A stretch of 14,703 nucleotides of DNA. Source: Candidatus Moraniibacteriota bacterium. GTDB taxonomy: Bacteria; Patescibacteriota; Minisyncoccia; Moranbacterales; UBA1568. The notes beneath the pieces are model-generated. The model was not told the DNA's origin. It saw only the letters and a list, made by a program, of their open reading frames with translations, and did not search any database. Position numbers and translations under genes: made by a program. Of this stretch, positions 4,396 through 13,350 are shown piece by piece (the stretch's first letter is position 1; every line of letters starts with the position of its first letter). The stretch spans positions 1 to 14,703 of the forward strand of contig JAGOOJ010000017.1 of NCBI GenBank assembly GCA_017992575.1, in the 5' to 3' direction.

Positions 4396-4408
4396 ATGTC
4401 TACAGTAG
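4382..4408 (+). CDS. Possible 8-codon leader peptide overlapping the rpoB start
   Basis: ATG at 4382 sits 7 nt after the perfect SD AAGGAG (4369-4374) and encodes MSVFLCLQ before TAG at 4406-4408, in a different frame from rpoB. The rpoB ATG at 4396 lies inside it, 21 nt from that SD. Either the ribosome translates this frame and restarts at rpoB, or the SD acts at unusual distance. Confidence 0.3.
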   Translation: MSVFLCLQ

Positions 4409-7400
4409 ACAAGGCATTGCGAGTGAAAGAGCGTATTAGTAAGGAGTCCTCGCTCTCCAAGCGTCGGTTTTTCAATAATCGTATAACGGTTTCTTTGCCG
4501 GACCTGATTGAGGTGCAGAAAGATTCCTACCAGTGGTTCTGGGACAAGGGGCTGAAAGAGCTTTTTTCTGAAATTAATCCGATTGCTGACTTTACTGGGA
4601 AAGACCTGGAACTGACTGTGACAGACTATTACTTGGATGAACCCAAGTATCCGGCTTTGATTGCCAAGAATAAGAATATTTCGTACGAGGCACCACTGCG
4701 CGCCAAGGCAACACTCCTCATGAAGAAGACCGGAGAAGTGAAGGAACAGGAGATCTATCTCGGTGATTTCCCTATCATGACCGAGCGAGGGACGTTTATC
4801 ATCAACGGTGTGGAGCGTGTCGTCGTTTCTCAGCTTATTCGTTCTCCAGGTGTGTTTTTCACTATGGATTACCAGAAGGGCAAGAAACTGTTCGGTGCCA
4901 AGATTATTCCGAATCGTGGAGCCTGGCTTGAAATCGAGACTGATATTGATGGAGTGATTTCTGTGAAGATTGATCGCAAACGCAAACTCCCAATCACGGC
5001 ACTCTTTAAAGCTTTTGGTTTTGATGAGAAGCGTCTGCGCAAGGAGTTTACTGATATTGATTCGGGCGAGAACAAGTTTATCGAGAATACTCTCATTAAG
5101 GACCCTTCTCACAATCAGGGAGAAGCCTATCGTGAGGTGTACAAGAGACTTCGCCCAGGAGATTTGGCGACCGAAGAGAATGCCAAGCAGATGATTGATG
5201 CCATGTTCTTCAATTTTGAGCGCTACGACTTCGGTGCTGTGGGGCGCTATCGTTTGAACCAGCGTCTCTCTATTGATCGGGCTGATACTGAAGAGAACCG
5301 TATCTTAAATACCGATGATCTGGTACTTATCGTCCAGGAAGTGATTCGCTTGAATAATGATCCAGAAGCCAAGGCTGATGATATCGATCACCTTGGGAAT
5401 CGTCGTGTGCGTGCTGTGGGCGAACTCATCCAGAACAAACTGCGTGTGGGTATGTACCGTATGGTGCGTAACATCAAGGATAGAATGAGTACCTGTGATC
5501 CGGAAACAGTGGTCCCAGGACAGCTTATCAACCCACGCCCCGTAGCTGCTTCAGTGAAAGAATTCTTTTCAAGTTCTCAGTTGTCCCAGTTCATGGACCA
5601 GGTCAACCCGCTCGCTGAGTTGGAACACAAGCGTCGTTTGTCAGCTATGGGTCCTGGTGGTTTGACTCGTGAACGAGCCGGGTTCGAAGTTCGCGATGTG
5701 CACCATTCGCACTACGGCCGTATTTGTCCGATTGAAACTCCAGAAGGTCCGAACATTGGTCTCGTTGGACACCTTGCGAGCTATGCCCGAGTGAACGAGT
5801 ACGGATTCCTCGAGACGCCGTATCTGGCGGTCAAAAAAGAAGTGTCTGCCAAAAAGGAAGATTTGGTCAATCGTATTTTGAATGAAGATATCGCTGGTGT
5901 CGCCAAAAAGGGTGAAAAATTGACTGAAGAAATGGCCGGGAAAGTGGCGGAGAAAAAGAAGGGCGAGACCGTCAAGGTGAAGCCGTTTGTGACGCTTGAT
6001 ATCGAGTATTTGAATGCTATCGTAGAAGATCGCAAGATTATTGCTCATGCTCGTATCGATTTGGATGATCACCGAAATATCGTCGAACAGATGGTAGGGG
6101 CTCGTGTGAAGGGTCATCCGGAAACTATCGAAGCAGAAGCCCTCGACTATATTGATGTGTCGGTCAAGCAGTGTATCTCCATTGCTACCGCCCTCATCCC
6201 GTTTTTGGAACACGATGACGCCAACCGTGCTCTCATGGGTTCGAACATGCAACGCCAGGCTGTTTCCTGTGTTATTCCCCAGGCGCCGATCGTTGGTACC
6301 GGTATCGAGGACAAAGCAGCCCGTGATTCCGGTCAGGTTGTACTTTCGCTCCATGACGGAGAAGTAGTCGTTGTTGATGCCAACCACATCATTATTCGTT
6401 CTAAAGCTCCCGCGGGTGCCAAAAAGGATCACTTCGATACCGAATATATTTTACAGAGTTTCGAAAAGAGTAATGCGTTCACTTCCATGAACCAGGTGCC
6501 CCGAGTGAATAAGGGCCAGGTAGTGGAGAAGGGCGATCTCTTGGCTGACGGTGCTTCGACCGATCACGGTGAACTGGCACTTGGTCAGAATATGGTGGTA
6601 GCCTTCGTGTCATGGGAAGGATTCAGTTACGAAGATGCTATCGTCGTGTCGGAACGAATTGTTCAGCAGGATCGTTGGAGTTCTATTCACATAGAAGATT
6701 TCTCGATTGATGTTCGTGATACCAAGCTTGGACCGGAAGTGGTCACTCGCGATATCCCAAACATTGGTGAGGATCGTCTCAAGAATTTGGATGAAAGCGG
6801 TATCATTCGCATTGGTGCTGAAGTCTCTTCTGGCGATATCTTGGTGGGCAAGATTACTCCGAAGGGAGAAGGTGATCTGACGGCTGAAGAGCGATTGCTC
6901 CGTGTTATTTTCGGTGAAAAGTCCCGTGATGTGAAAGATTCTTCTATGTATCTGCCACACGGTGAGCACGGTAAAGTAGTCGATGTGAAGATTTTCTCTC
7001 GTGAACGAGGCGACAAACTCCCGATGGGTGTGTTCGAACAGATTCAGGTATCGGTCGCTCAGATGCGCAAGATTTCTGTCGGAGACAAGCTCGCCGGACG
7101 CCACGGAAACAAGGGTGTTATTTCGATGGTAGCGGCTGCTGAAGATATGCCGTACCTGCCCGATGGGACTCCAGTCGACGTTATCCTGAACCCACTCGGT
7201 ATTGCCTCTCGTATGAACATCGGTCAGATTCTCGAGACGCACTTGGGCTGGGCTGCTATGAAACAGGGATACAAAGTCGCCAGCGTGGCGCTCGATGGAG
7301 TTTCAGAAGGAGACATCCGAGAAGAACTGAAGAAAGCCGGATTGCCAGAGAACGGCAAGATCCGTCTCATTGATGGGAAGAGTGGTGAAGCGTTCGATAA

Positions 7401-7815
7401 CGAATCGACGGTCGGTGTCATGTATATCATGAAACTGAACCACTTGATCGAAGACAAACTGCACATGCGATCTATCGGACCCTACTCGCTCATTACGCAA
7501 CAGCCACTCGGTGGGAAGGCTCAGTTCGGTGGCCAGCGTTTTGGAGAAATGGAAGTATGGGCCCTCGAAGGGTATGGTGCTGCGTATACACTGCAAGAAA
7601 TGTTGACTATCAAATCCGACGATGTGTTAGGTCGTTCCAAGGCCTATGAGTCGATCATCAAGGGTGAGCCAATCAAGAGTCCAAACCTTCCGGCCAGTTT
7701 CCATGTGTTGGTGAACGAGTTGAAAGGACTGTGTCTCAATGTCGAATTGAAAGGAGCTCGGACAGAAGACGACGATCAGACGCTCGTCGTAGAAGATGAC
7801 GTCGAAACTGTCTAA
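4396..7815 (+). CDS. rpoB: DNA-directed RNA polymerase subunit beta
   Basis: Catalytic beta subunit of RNA polymerase, 1139 aa from the ATG at 4396. An in-frame TTG at 4357 would add 13 residues (QYSKECAHECLF) that do not look like a beta N-terminus, so I prefer 4396. Conserved blocks appear in order: RSPGVFF, the rifampicin pocket (SQLSQFMDQVNP to KRRLSAMGPGG, from residue ~392), RERAGFEVRDVHHSHYGR, CPIETPEGPNIGL, PFLEHDDANRALMGSNMQRQAV, GKITPKGE, GDKLAGRHGNKGV, and the C-terminal GGKAQFGGQRFGEMEVWALEGYGA. The D516, H526 and S531 positions (E. coli numbering) are conserved, while 518 is Val and 522 is Ala. Between TPY and YLNAI there is a 61-residue stretch where E. coli has 13. First gene of rpoBC; the unusual start is described under the leader peptide. 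Confidence 0.98.
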   Translation: MSTVDKALRVKERISKESSLSKRRFFNNRITVSLPDLIEVQKDSYQWFWDKGLKELFSEINPIADFTGKDLELTVTDYYLDEPKYPALIAKNKNISYEAPLRAKATLLMKKTGEVKEQEIYLGDFPIMTERGTFIINGVERVVVSQLIRSPGVFFTMDYQKGKKLFGAKIIPNRGAWLEIETDIDGVISVKIDRKRKLPITALFKAFGFDEKRLRKEFTDIDSGENKFIENTLIKDPSHNQGEAYREVYKRLRPGDLATEENAKQMIDAMFFNFERYDFGAVGRYRLNQRLSIDRADTEENRILNTDDLVLIVQEVIRLNNDPEAKADDIDHLGNRRVRAVGELIQNKLRVGMYRMVRNIKDRMSTCDPETVVPGQLINPRPVAASVKEFFSSSQLSQFMDQVNPLAELEHKRRLSAMGPGGLTRERAGFEVRDVHHSHYGRICPIETPEGPNIGLVGHLASYARVNEYGFLETPYLAVKKEVSAKKEDLVNRILNEDIAGVAKKGEKLTEEMAGKVAEKKKGETVKVKPFVTLDIEYLNAIVEDRKIIAHARIDLDDHRNIVEQMVGARVKGHPETIEAEALDYIDVSVKQCISIATALIPFLEHDDANRALMGSNMQRQAVSCVIPQAPIVGTGIEDKAARDSGQVVLSLHDGEVVVVDANHIIIRSKAPAGAKKDHFDTEYILQSFEKSNAFTSMNQVPRVNKGQVVEKGDLLADGASTDHGELALGQNMVVAFVSWEGFSYEDAIVVSERIVQQDRWSSIHIEDFSIDVRDTKLGPEVVTRDIPNIGEDRLKNLDESGIIRIGAEVSSGDILVGKITPKGEGDLTAEERLLRVIFGEKSRDVKDSSMYLPHGEHGKVVDVKIFSRERGDKLPMGVFEQIQVSVAQMRKISVGDKLAGRHGNKGVISMVAAAEDMPYLPDGTPVDVILNPLGIASRMNIGQILETHLGWAAMKQGYKVASVALDGVSEGDIREELKKAGLPENGKIRLIDGKSGEAFDNESTVGVMYIMKLNHLIEDKLHMRSIGPYSLITQQPLGGKAQFGGQRFGEMEVWALEGYGAAYTLQEMLTIKSDDVLGRSKAYESIIKGEPIKSPNLPASFHVLVNELKGLCLNVELKGARTEDDDQTLVVEDDVETV

Positions 7816-7846
7816 CTCTTCTTTTCAACCACATTCACTCAAATCT

Positions 7847-10800
7847 ATGGAAAACATTACAAAGGTAAGCGATTTCGAGAGCGTGAGACTGACGCTCGCT
7901 AGCCCAGATCAAATTCTTGACTGGTCTAATGGTGAGGTTACCAAGCCGGAAACGATCAACTATCGTACCCAGCGTTACGAACCAGATGGACTGTTCTGTG
8001 AAAAGATTTTCGGTCCATCTAAGGATTGGGAATGTTACTGCGGAAAGTACAAGCGTATTCGTTACAACGGTATTGTGTGTGATAAGTGCGGAGTCGAAGT
8101 GACTCGCTCTATCGTTCGTCGTGAACGCATGGGGTACATCAAATTGGCGACGCCAGTCTCCCATATCTGGTTCCTCCGTGGTGTGCCATCCAAAATTGGT
8201 TTGGTGCTTGGTATTTCTCCGCAGGACCTCGAGCGCGTCATCTACTTCTCTTCTTACATCATCATGAGCGTGGATGAGAAGCTGAAGGCACAGTCGTTGG
8301 ATGCTCTGGAAAAAGAATACAAGAGCAAGCAGAAGGAGATGAAGTCGGCTGAGAAAAACGAGAAAGCTCTTGAAGAGGCTTATGAGGAACTGAAGGCCCA
8401 GTATCGTGATACCAAGGATGATATCAAGAACGTCAAGCCATATCAGATTCTTTCTGAGGTGGATTATTTCAACCTCTCCAGCCGTTTCGGACAGATTTTC
8501 ACTGCCGGTATCGGAGCGGAAGCGATTCGTAAAATTCTCGAAAAAATTGATATTCCTTCTCAGGTCAAAATTCTGAAAGAAGAATTGTCAGCCGATGAGA
8601 GTGTCGATCAGAAGAAACTGCTCCAGCGTCTCAAAGTATACCAGGGATTTGAAAAGGCCAATCTGCGTTTGGAGTGGATGCTCCCGACCATGATTCCAGT
8701 GATTCCACCAGATCTCCGTCCGATGGTGGCTCTTGATGGTGGACGTTTCGCTACTTCTGACTTGAATGATCTCTACCGTCGTATCATCAACCGCAACAAT
8801 CGTCTGAAGAAACTGATGTCTATCGGTGCGCCGGAGGTCATCACTCGCAACGAGAAGCGCATGCTTCAGGAAGCAGTGGATGCTCTCTTTGACAACTCGG
8901 CTCGTCGTGGTCAGGCATCGACGGCTGCCTCGACTGGCCAGCGTCGAGCACTGCGCTCTCTCGCTGATGCTTTGAAGGGAAAACAGGGTCGTTTCCGTCA
9001 GAACCTTTTGGGAAAGCGTGTCGACTACTCTGGTCGTTCTGTTATCGTTGTTGGGCCGAAGTTGAAACTGCACCAGTGTGGACTGCCGAAAAAAATGGCT
9101 CTCGAACTTTTCAAGCCGTTTATCATCAACAAGCTGATTACCAAAGAATACGCTCACAACGTGCGTACCGCTGGTCGGATGGTAGATGCTGAAACCGAAG
9201 AAGCCTACGAAATTCTCGACGAAATCATCGAACACCACTACGTACTGTTGAACCGTGCACCGACTTTGCACCGTTTGTCTATTCAGGCATTCCAGCCGGT
9301 GCTTATCGAGGGCAAGGCTATTCGTCTTCATCCAATGGTGTGTAGCGCGTTTAACGCTGACTTCGACGGTGACCAGATGGCTGTCCATGTTCCGCTCACC
9401 GATCAGGCTCGTCACGAAAGTGCTACGATCATGCTTTCTTCCAAGAACCTGCTCAAGCCGGCTTCTGGAGAACCGATTGTGTCAGCCACACTCGATATGG
9501 TGCTCGGTGCCTACTATCTAACCCACCTCAAGAAAGATTTGAAGGGACAGGGGAAGGCATTCGGAACTATGGATGAAGCTATTCTTGCCTACCAGAATGG
9601 TATTGTGGCGGTGAATGCCATCGTCAAACTGTCTTTTGAGGGCAAGTTGATCGAGACTTCAGTCGGGCGGATCATGTTGAATGATATTCTGCCGGAAAGT
9701 CTGCGTTTCGTGAACGAAGAAATGACCAAGAAAGATCTGAAAGTGCTCATGTCTCGTATTCTCGAAACCATTGGTCAGGATGAGGCTGCCAAGTTTGCTG
9801 ATCGCATGAAGGACCTGACGTTTAAAGCTGCTTCCCGTTCTGCTATCAGTTGGGGTATGAACGATCTGATCGTACCGAAAGAAAAGGCCGGATTGGTTGC
9901 TGAAGCTGAAGTCCGTATCACTGAAGTGAAGGATCAGTACAACATGGGACTCCTTACTAATGAGGAACGCAAGAACCGAGTGATCGAGATTTGGAACGAA
10001 ACGAAGAACAAGATTACTGATGCGGTGCGTCTCCACTTGGACAAAGAGGGTCCAGTGTACGCCATGATCTATTCCAAAGCTCGTGGATCTGAATCAGTCG
10101 TGGTGCAGATGACGGGTATGAAGGGGTTGATGGCTGGTCCAACTGGAGAAACCATCGAACTGCCAGTCAAGAGTTCGTTCAAAGAAGGATTCAATGTTCT
10201 CGAGTACTTCATTTCGACCCACGGTGCTCGTAAGGGTATGGCTGACACCGCCCTTCGTACAGCAACAGCAGGATACTTGACGCGTCGTTTGGTGGATGTG
10301 TCTCAGGATATTATCGTTCGTGAAGAAGACTGTAACGACAATGAAGGGACCTACCTCTACCGTGAGGATTCTGATATCATCGGTCAGAACTACGGCAGTC
10401 GTATCGAAGGTCGCACGACCGTTGAAGCTATCAAACATCCAGAGACCAAAGAAGTTTTGGTCAAGAAGGGTGTGCTTATCAATCGGGAACAAGGAAAATT
10501 GGTGGATGGTATCAAGAGTATTACCAAGGTGAAGATTCGTTCTCTGGTAGCCTGTAAGTCCCGTCGTGGCGTGTGTCGTCTGTGTTATGGAGTTGACCTC
10601 GGTCGCAGTGCCTTGGTAGAACTCGGGGCATCGGTTGGAGTGGTGGCTGCTCAGGCTATCGGTGAACCAGGAACCCAGCTGACTATGCGTACCTTCCATG
10701 TCGGAGGTGTCGCCGGATCAGATATTACTCAGGGTCTCCCTCGGGTGGAGGAAATTTTCGAAGCTCGTGTACCGAAGACCGAAGGTATTCTGTCTGAAGT

Positions 10801-11440
10801 AGATGGTCAGGTCAAAGCCATTGCTCGTGATAGCGCCAAGGTGGTCAAGATTATGATTCTTGATAATGACCAAAAAGAACACGAGTATTCCGTGCCAACC
10901 AACGCTACGCTGAAAGTAAAAGAAGGGGATCTCGTATCTGTTGGTGGCATGCTCTGTGAGGGACACATTGATCTCCGGAAACTCTTTGCTGTCATGGGAC
11001 AAGAAGCAGTACACCGGTACATCATTCGCGAGATTGAGGAGATCTATGCGACCCAGGGTGAAGCGATCAATGACAAGCACATTGAAGTCATCATCCGTCA
11101 GATGATGTCACGTATCCGGATCGCAGATCCAGGTGATACACTCCTTCTGCCTGGTGATATTGTCGAAAAAGATCAGTTCCTCGAAGCCAATGAAGAGACT
11201 TTGGCCAAGAAAGGACGGGAAGCAGTCGGTGAATCGATGGTGCTCGGGATTACCAAGGTGGCTCTCTCGACTGAATCGTTCCTTTCTGCTGCGTCGTTTA
11301 TGGAGACGGCTCGTGTCCTCATCAACGCCGCGGTCGCTGGCAAAGAAGACCGCCTGCGCGGACTCAAGGAAAACGTCATCATCGGACGTCTCATTCCTGC
11401 CGGTACCGGCTATCGCGGTATCGACGTCAACAAGAAGTAG
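7847..11440 (+). CDS. rpoC: DNA-directed RNA polymerase subunit beta'
   Basis: Largest RNA polymerase subunit, 1197 aa from ATG at 7847 (MENITKVSDFESVRL), which matches the usual N-terminus. An in-frame ATG at 7796 would overlap rpoB by 20 nt and add 17 atypical residues; neither start has a clear SD, so translation is probably coupled to rpoB. From 7847: N-terminal zinc site C63, C65, C78, C81; active-site NADFDGD (503-509) holding the catalytic Mg; second zinc site C829, C903, C910, C913; trigger loop LTMRTFHVGGVAG running straight into SDITQGLPRVEEIFEAR, so there is no insertion there of the kind E. coli has. A charged, coiled-coil-like segment follows the N-terminal region (about 8270-8440). 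It shares the rpoB promoter and ends at the terminator at 11465-11503. Confidence 0.98.
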   Translation: MENITKVSDFESVRLTLASPDQILDWSNGEVTKPETINYRTQRYEPDGLFCEKIFGPSKDWECYCGKYKRIRYNGIVCDKCGVEVTRSIVRRERMGYIKLATPVSHIWFLRGVPSKIGLVLGISPQDLERVIYFSSYIIMSVDEKLKAQSLDALEKEYKSKQKEMKSAEKNEKALEEAYEELKAQYRDTKDDIKNVKPYQILSEVDYFNLSSRFGQIFTAGIGAEAIRKILEKIDIPSQVKILKEELSADESVDQKKLLQRLKVYQGFEKANLRLEWMLPTMIPVIPPDLRPMVALDGGRFATSDLNDLYRRIINRNNRLKKLMSIGAPEVITRNEKRMLQEAVDALFDNSARRGQASTAASTGQRRALRSLADALKGKQGRFRQNLLGKRVDYSGRSVIVVGPKLKLHQCGLPKKMALELFKPFIINKLITKEYAHNVRTAGRMVDAETEEAYEILDEIIEHHYVLLNRAPTLHRLSIQAFQPVLIEGKAIRLHPMVCSAFNADFDGDQMAVHVPLTDQARHESATIMLSSKNLLKPASGEPIVSATLDMVLGAYYLTHLKKDLKGQGKAFGTMDEAILAYQNGIVAVNAIVKLSFEGKLIETSVGRIMLNDILPESLRFVNEEMTKKDLKVLMSRILETIGQDEAAKFADRMKDLTFKAASRSAISWGMNDLIVPKEKAGLVAEAEVRITEVKDQYNMGLLTNEERKNRVIEIWNETKNKITDAVRLHLDKEGPVYAMIYSKARGSESVVVQMTGMKGLMAGPTGETIELPVKSSFKEGFNVLEYFISTHGARKGMADTALRTATAGYLTRRLVDVSQDIIVREEDCNDNEGTYLYREDSDIIGQNYGSRIEGRTTVEAIKHPETKEVLVKKGVLINREQGKLVDGIKSITKVKIRSLVACKSRRGVCRLCYGVDLGRSALVELGASVGVVAAQAIGEPGTQLTMRTFHVGGVAGSDITQGLPRVEEIFEARVPKTEGILSEVDGQVKAIARDSAKVVKIMILDNDQKEHEYSVPTNATLKVKEGDLVSVGGMLCEGHIDLRKLFAVMGQEAVHRYIIREIEEIYATQGEAINDKHIEVIIRQMMSRIRIADPGDTLLLPGDIVEKDQFLEANEETLAKKGREAVGESMVLGITKVALSTESFLSAASFMETARVLINAAVAGKEDRLRGLKENVIIGRLIPAGTGYRGIDVNKK

Positions 11441-11464
11441 TCTTGCCTGACGCGGACCAACTTT

Positions 11465-11503
11465 CAAAACCGCTTCTCTTTATTGAGAGGTGGTTTTGTT
11501 TTT
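11465..11503 (+). terminator. Intrinsic terminator of rpoBC
   Basis: A 14-bp stem (11465-11478 with 11485-11498, two G-U pairs) with a 6-nt loop TTTATT and TTTTT directly after. A TTG at 11483 in frame with the next gene lies inside this hairpin, which rules it out as that gene's start. Confidence 0.93.
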
Positions 11504-11531
11504 GACAGTATGGTTTGTGGAGGGGTACCAT
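11502..11531 (+). promoter_or_regulatory. Promoter of the first surface-protein gene
   Basis: TTGACA (11502-11507), 18-nt spacer, TACCAT (11526-11531). The -35 box overlaps the T-run of the rpoBC terminator, so this unit starts exactly where the previous one ends. The arrangement matches the promoter at 13292-13321. Confidence 0.6.
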
Positions 11532-11566
11532 GGTGGTGGGTTCAACAAAAATTTAGCATGAAAATT

Positions 11567-13246
11567 ATGAGTGACGAATCGCAGTCAGGAAAAGAGGCAG
11601 AAATTTTTTCGAAGAACCAACAGACCGCGTTGCATAAAATTGAGACCCCCTCAGCTGTTTCTCTGCAGATTCAAAAAAAGAAATGGGAAGAAACTTTTCT
11701 TTTCCGTGCTCTTGTGTTCCAGATTTTGCTCGTGTCGGTGAATGTTTTCACGATACGTTTAGATTATGGTTCCAGCATACAGGCTGGAATGGGATTTTTG
11801 GGATTGATCTACTATGGTTTCCCGTTTTTCTTGCTATTACTTCTAGTGGTAGCCATTCTTTTTTATAGGCGTAAGGGGAATCCTTCTATTATTACTCTGA
11901 CAGTGGCATTCATGATTGCGAGTAGTGTTTTTTATCCTATTTATATTAAAGATACCAAACACGCCATCGAGGCTCTCTATTACCGAAACGTGCTTATCAA
12001 GAGTGAATTTGATGTTAAAGTTACTGATTATTATTTTGAAGGAAAGAAGATCGGGTTTAAAGTCGACATCATTACAACGAAGAATCCAGATAATTCTTTG
12101 CAGATGATTTATGAACCATCAATAGGTGTTTATCAAAATTATCAGATTCAGCGTAGACTCGGTAAAGAATATAGACCAAGTCTTATTGTTTTTAATCGGG
12201 ATGAATTTATTAATTATGACGGTGCTGTTCCTCCTACTTTCGTTCCGATTCAATCAGTATGTGAAGATGGGGAATGCTCGGCAATATTTATTCCAAGTGT
12301 AGTAAAGACGGAGGATGCTAGAATGCAGCCGCGAGATGAGGACACACTATGTTCCCAGATTATTTCAGTGCCTATAGTTACTAAAAAGTCAGTTGACCTT
12401 AGATGTAATTTTAACTTTGATGCTGGTAGTTTTCTCGTTAGGGATAAGGAGAATAGACTATTCGCTGCCGTGAACGCATATCCTGACCCCGAGAAATGGG
12501 ACGAGCAATTTTCTAATGGAGCCGAATGGTTTATAAAGATTGAAAGGAGATTGCTTACTAAACAGGGCGAGTTGCTTGATTATGGTGCAAGTGATTTGGA
12601 CCAGACAGTTTTTGTTCCGCTAGGTATGTTTCCAAAAGAGCAGTTGTTTAACGGAGCCAACTTATTATCTTGCAAGAGCCCCTATCTCGTGAGCGGAGAA
12701 AGTAACAGTCAGCCGGAAACCCTTACGTTTGATCTCCCGTCTTGTGTAGACTATTTAGATGTAACAAGAAATAAAAATACTGAGAAAGTTGAACCCGTGA
12801 CCACCTCAAAAACACAGGGTGTACTGTTTGCGAACGCGAAAGATCTGGGGGAGTATCGTTATATTGCTTGGGCCGACAATGTTTCATCGGGATTGTATTT
12901 TGACACAGTACGGCTGAGTACTAGTGAGTATGGAGGAAACGAGTCTCAATCAATTCGTTATATGTTGAATGGTGACGCGGACTCTGGAGAGAGTGTGACA
13001 CTTCTTTTATTTTCAGATGAGCACAAGGCACAGGTTTTTCTGAGTCTTTTAGTTGAGAGGGAGTACTTGATACCGAATGGTTCATTTGAACATGAATTTC
13101 GTACGGCTGATGGCAAGGGTGTCATGTGGCTGAATAAGAACCAGTTATTCTATGTCAGTTCAAACGAACAGGATGGAACATTCAAACAACAGGCCACCAA
13201 GTATTATACTGGTATTTTCCCTCCTGATTTCTCACCCAAAGAATGA
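11567..13246 (+). CDS. Large membrane-anchored protein with extracytoplasmic domain, unknown
   Basis: An unrecognised 559-aa protein. I start at ATG 11567 (MSDESQSGKEAEIF), which has the same AATT-ATG context as the next gene; ATG at 11558 is an alternative, no SD is visible for either, and frames further up run into the rpoBC terminator. A ~43-residue charged cytoplasmic head is followed by three hydrophobic segments (about 44-64, 75-99, 108-127), then ~430 mostly polar residues with several cysteines (for example VCEDGECS, LCSQI, LRCNF, LSCKS), consistent with a disulfide-containing external domain. No enzyme motif is visible. The gene is AT-rich (about 28% GC over 12001-12060 by hand count, against ~57% in rpoB over 5401-5460). 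It is probably a lineage-specific surface protein; the topology is inferred. Confidence 0.8.
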   Translation: MSDESQSGKEAEIFSKNQQTALHKIETPSAVSLQIQKKKWEETFLFRALVFQILLVSVNVFTIRLDYGSSIQAGMGFLGLIYYGFPFFLLLLLVVAILFYRRKGNPSIITLTVAFMIASSVFYPIYIKDTKHAIEALYYRNVLIKSEFDVKVTDYYFEGKKIGFKVDIITTKNPDNSLQMIYEPSIGVYQNYQIQRRLGKEYRPSLIVFNRDEFINYDGAVPPTFVPIQSVCEDGECSAIFIPSVVKTEDARMQPRDEDTLCSQIISVPIVTKKSVDLRCNFNFDAGSFLVRDKENRLFAAVNAYPDPEKWDEQFSNGAEWFIKIERRLLTKQGELLDYGASDLDQTVFVPLGMFPKEQLFNGANLLSCKSPYLVSGESNSQPETLTFDLPSCVDYLDVTRNKNTEKVEPVTTSKTQGVLFANAKDLGEYRYIAWADNVSSGLYFDTVRLSTSEYGGNESQSIRYMLNGDADSGESVTLLLFSDEHKAQVFLSLLVEREYLIPNGSFEHEFRTADGKGVMWLNKNQLFYVSSNEQDGTFKQQATKYYTGIFPPDFSPKE

Positions 13247-13291
13247 GACTGAAAGAGTGCACTTGATGAGTCCGTCTTTTTCAGGATAGTT

Positions 13292-13321
13292 TTGACGGAG
13301 ACCTACTGGGGGGAGTAATAT
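13292..13321 (+). promoter_or_regulatory. Promoter of the second surface-protein gene
   Basis: TTGACG (13292-13297), 18-nt spacer, TAATAT (13316-13321). The -35 region lies in the right arm of an inverted repeat TCCGTC/GACGGA (13271-13276/13294-13299). Spacing, G-rich spacer end and following GG match the promoter at 11502-11531. Confidence 0.6.
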
Positions 13322-13350
13322 GGAATAAAGTAAAATAAAATGTAAGAATT

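Noticed and set aside
4165..5112. Long open frames on the minus strand opposite rpoB and rpoC (for example 4165-5112, 5641-6432, 8588-9415)
   Set aside because: They mirror strongly conserved polymerase codons, have no SD or recognisable domains, and arise from codon bias.
5569..5664. Rifampicin-resistance mutation in RpoB
   Set aside because: Positions equivalent to 516, 526 and 531 are wild type; Val at 518 and Ala at 522 may be lineage differences and do not by themselves show resistance.
11483..11566. Upstream TTG start for the first surface-protein gene
   Set aside because: The TTG and following codons lie inside the rpoBC terminator and the new promoter, so they are not part of the mRNA.
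13268..13305. Hammerhead-ribozyme-like string (TTGATGAGTCCGTC followed by a GACGGA arm)
   Set aside because: The CUGAUGA core has a mismatch and the required GAAA after stem II is absent (GACC instead), so the core cannot form. The inverted repeat is reported only as surrounding the -35 box.
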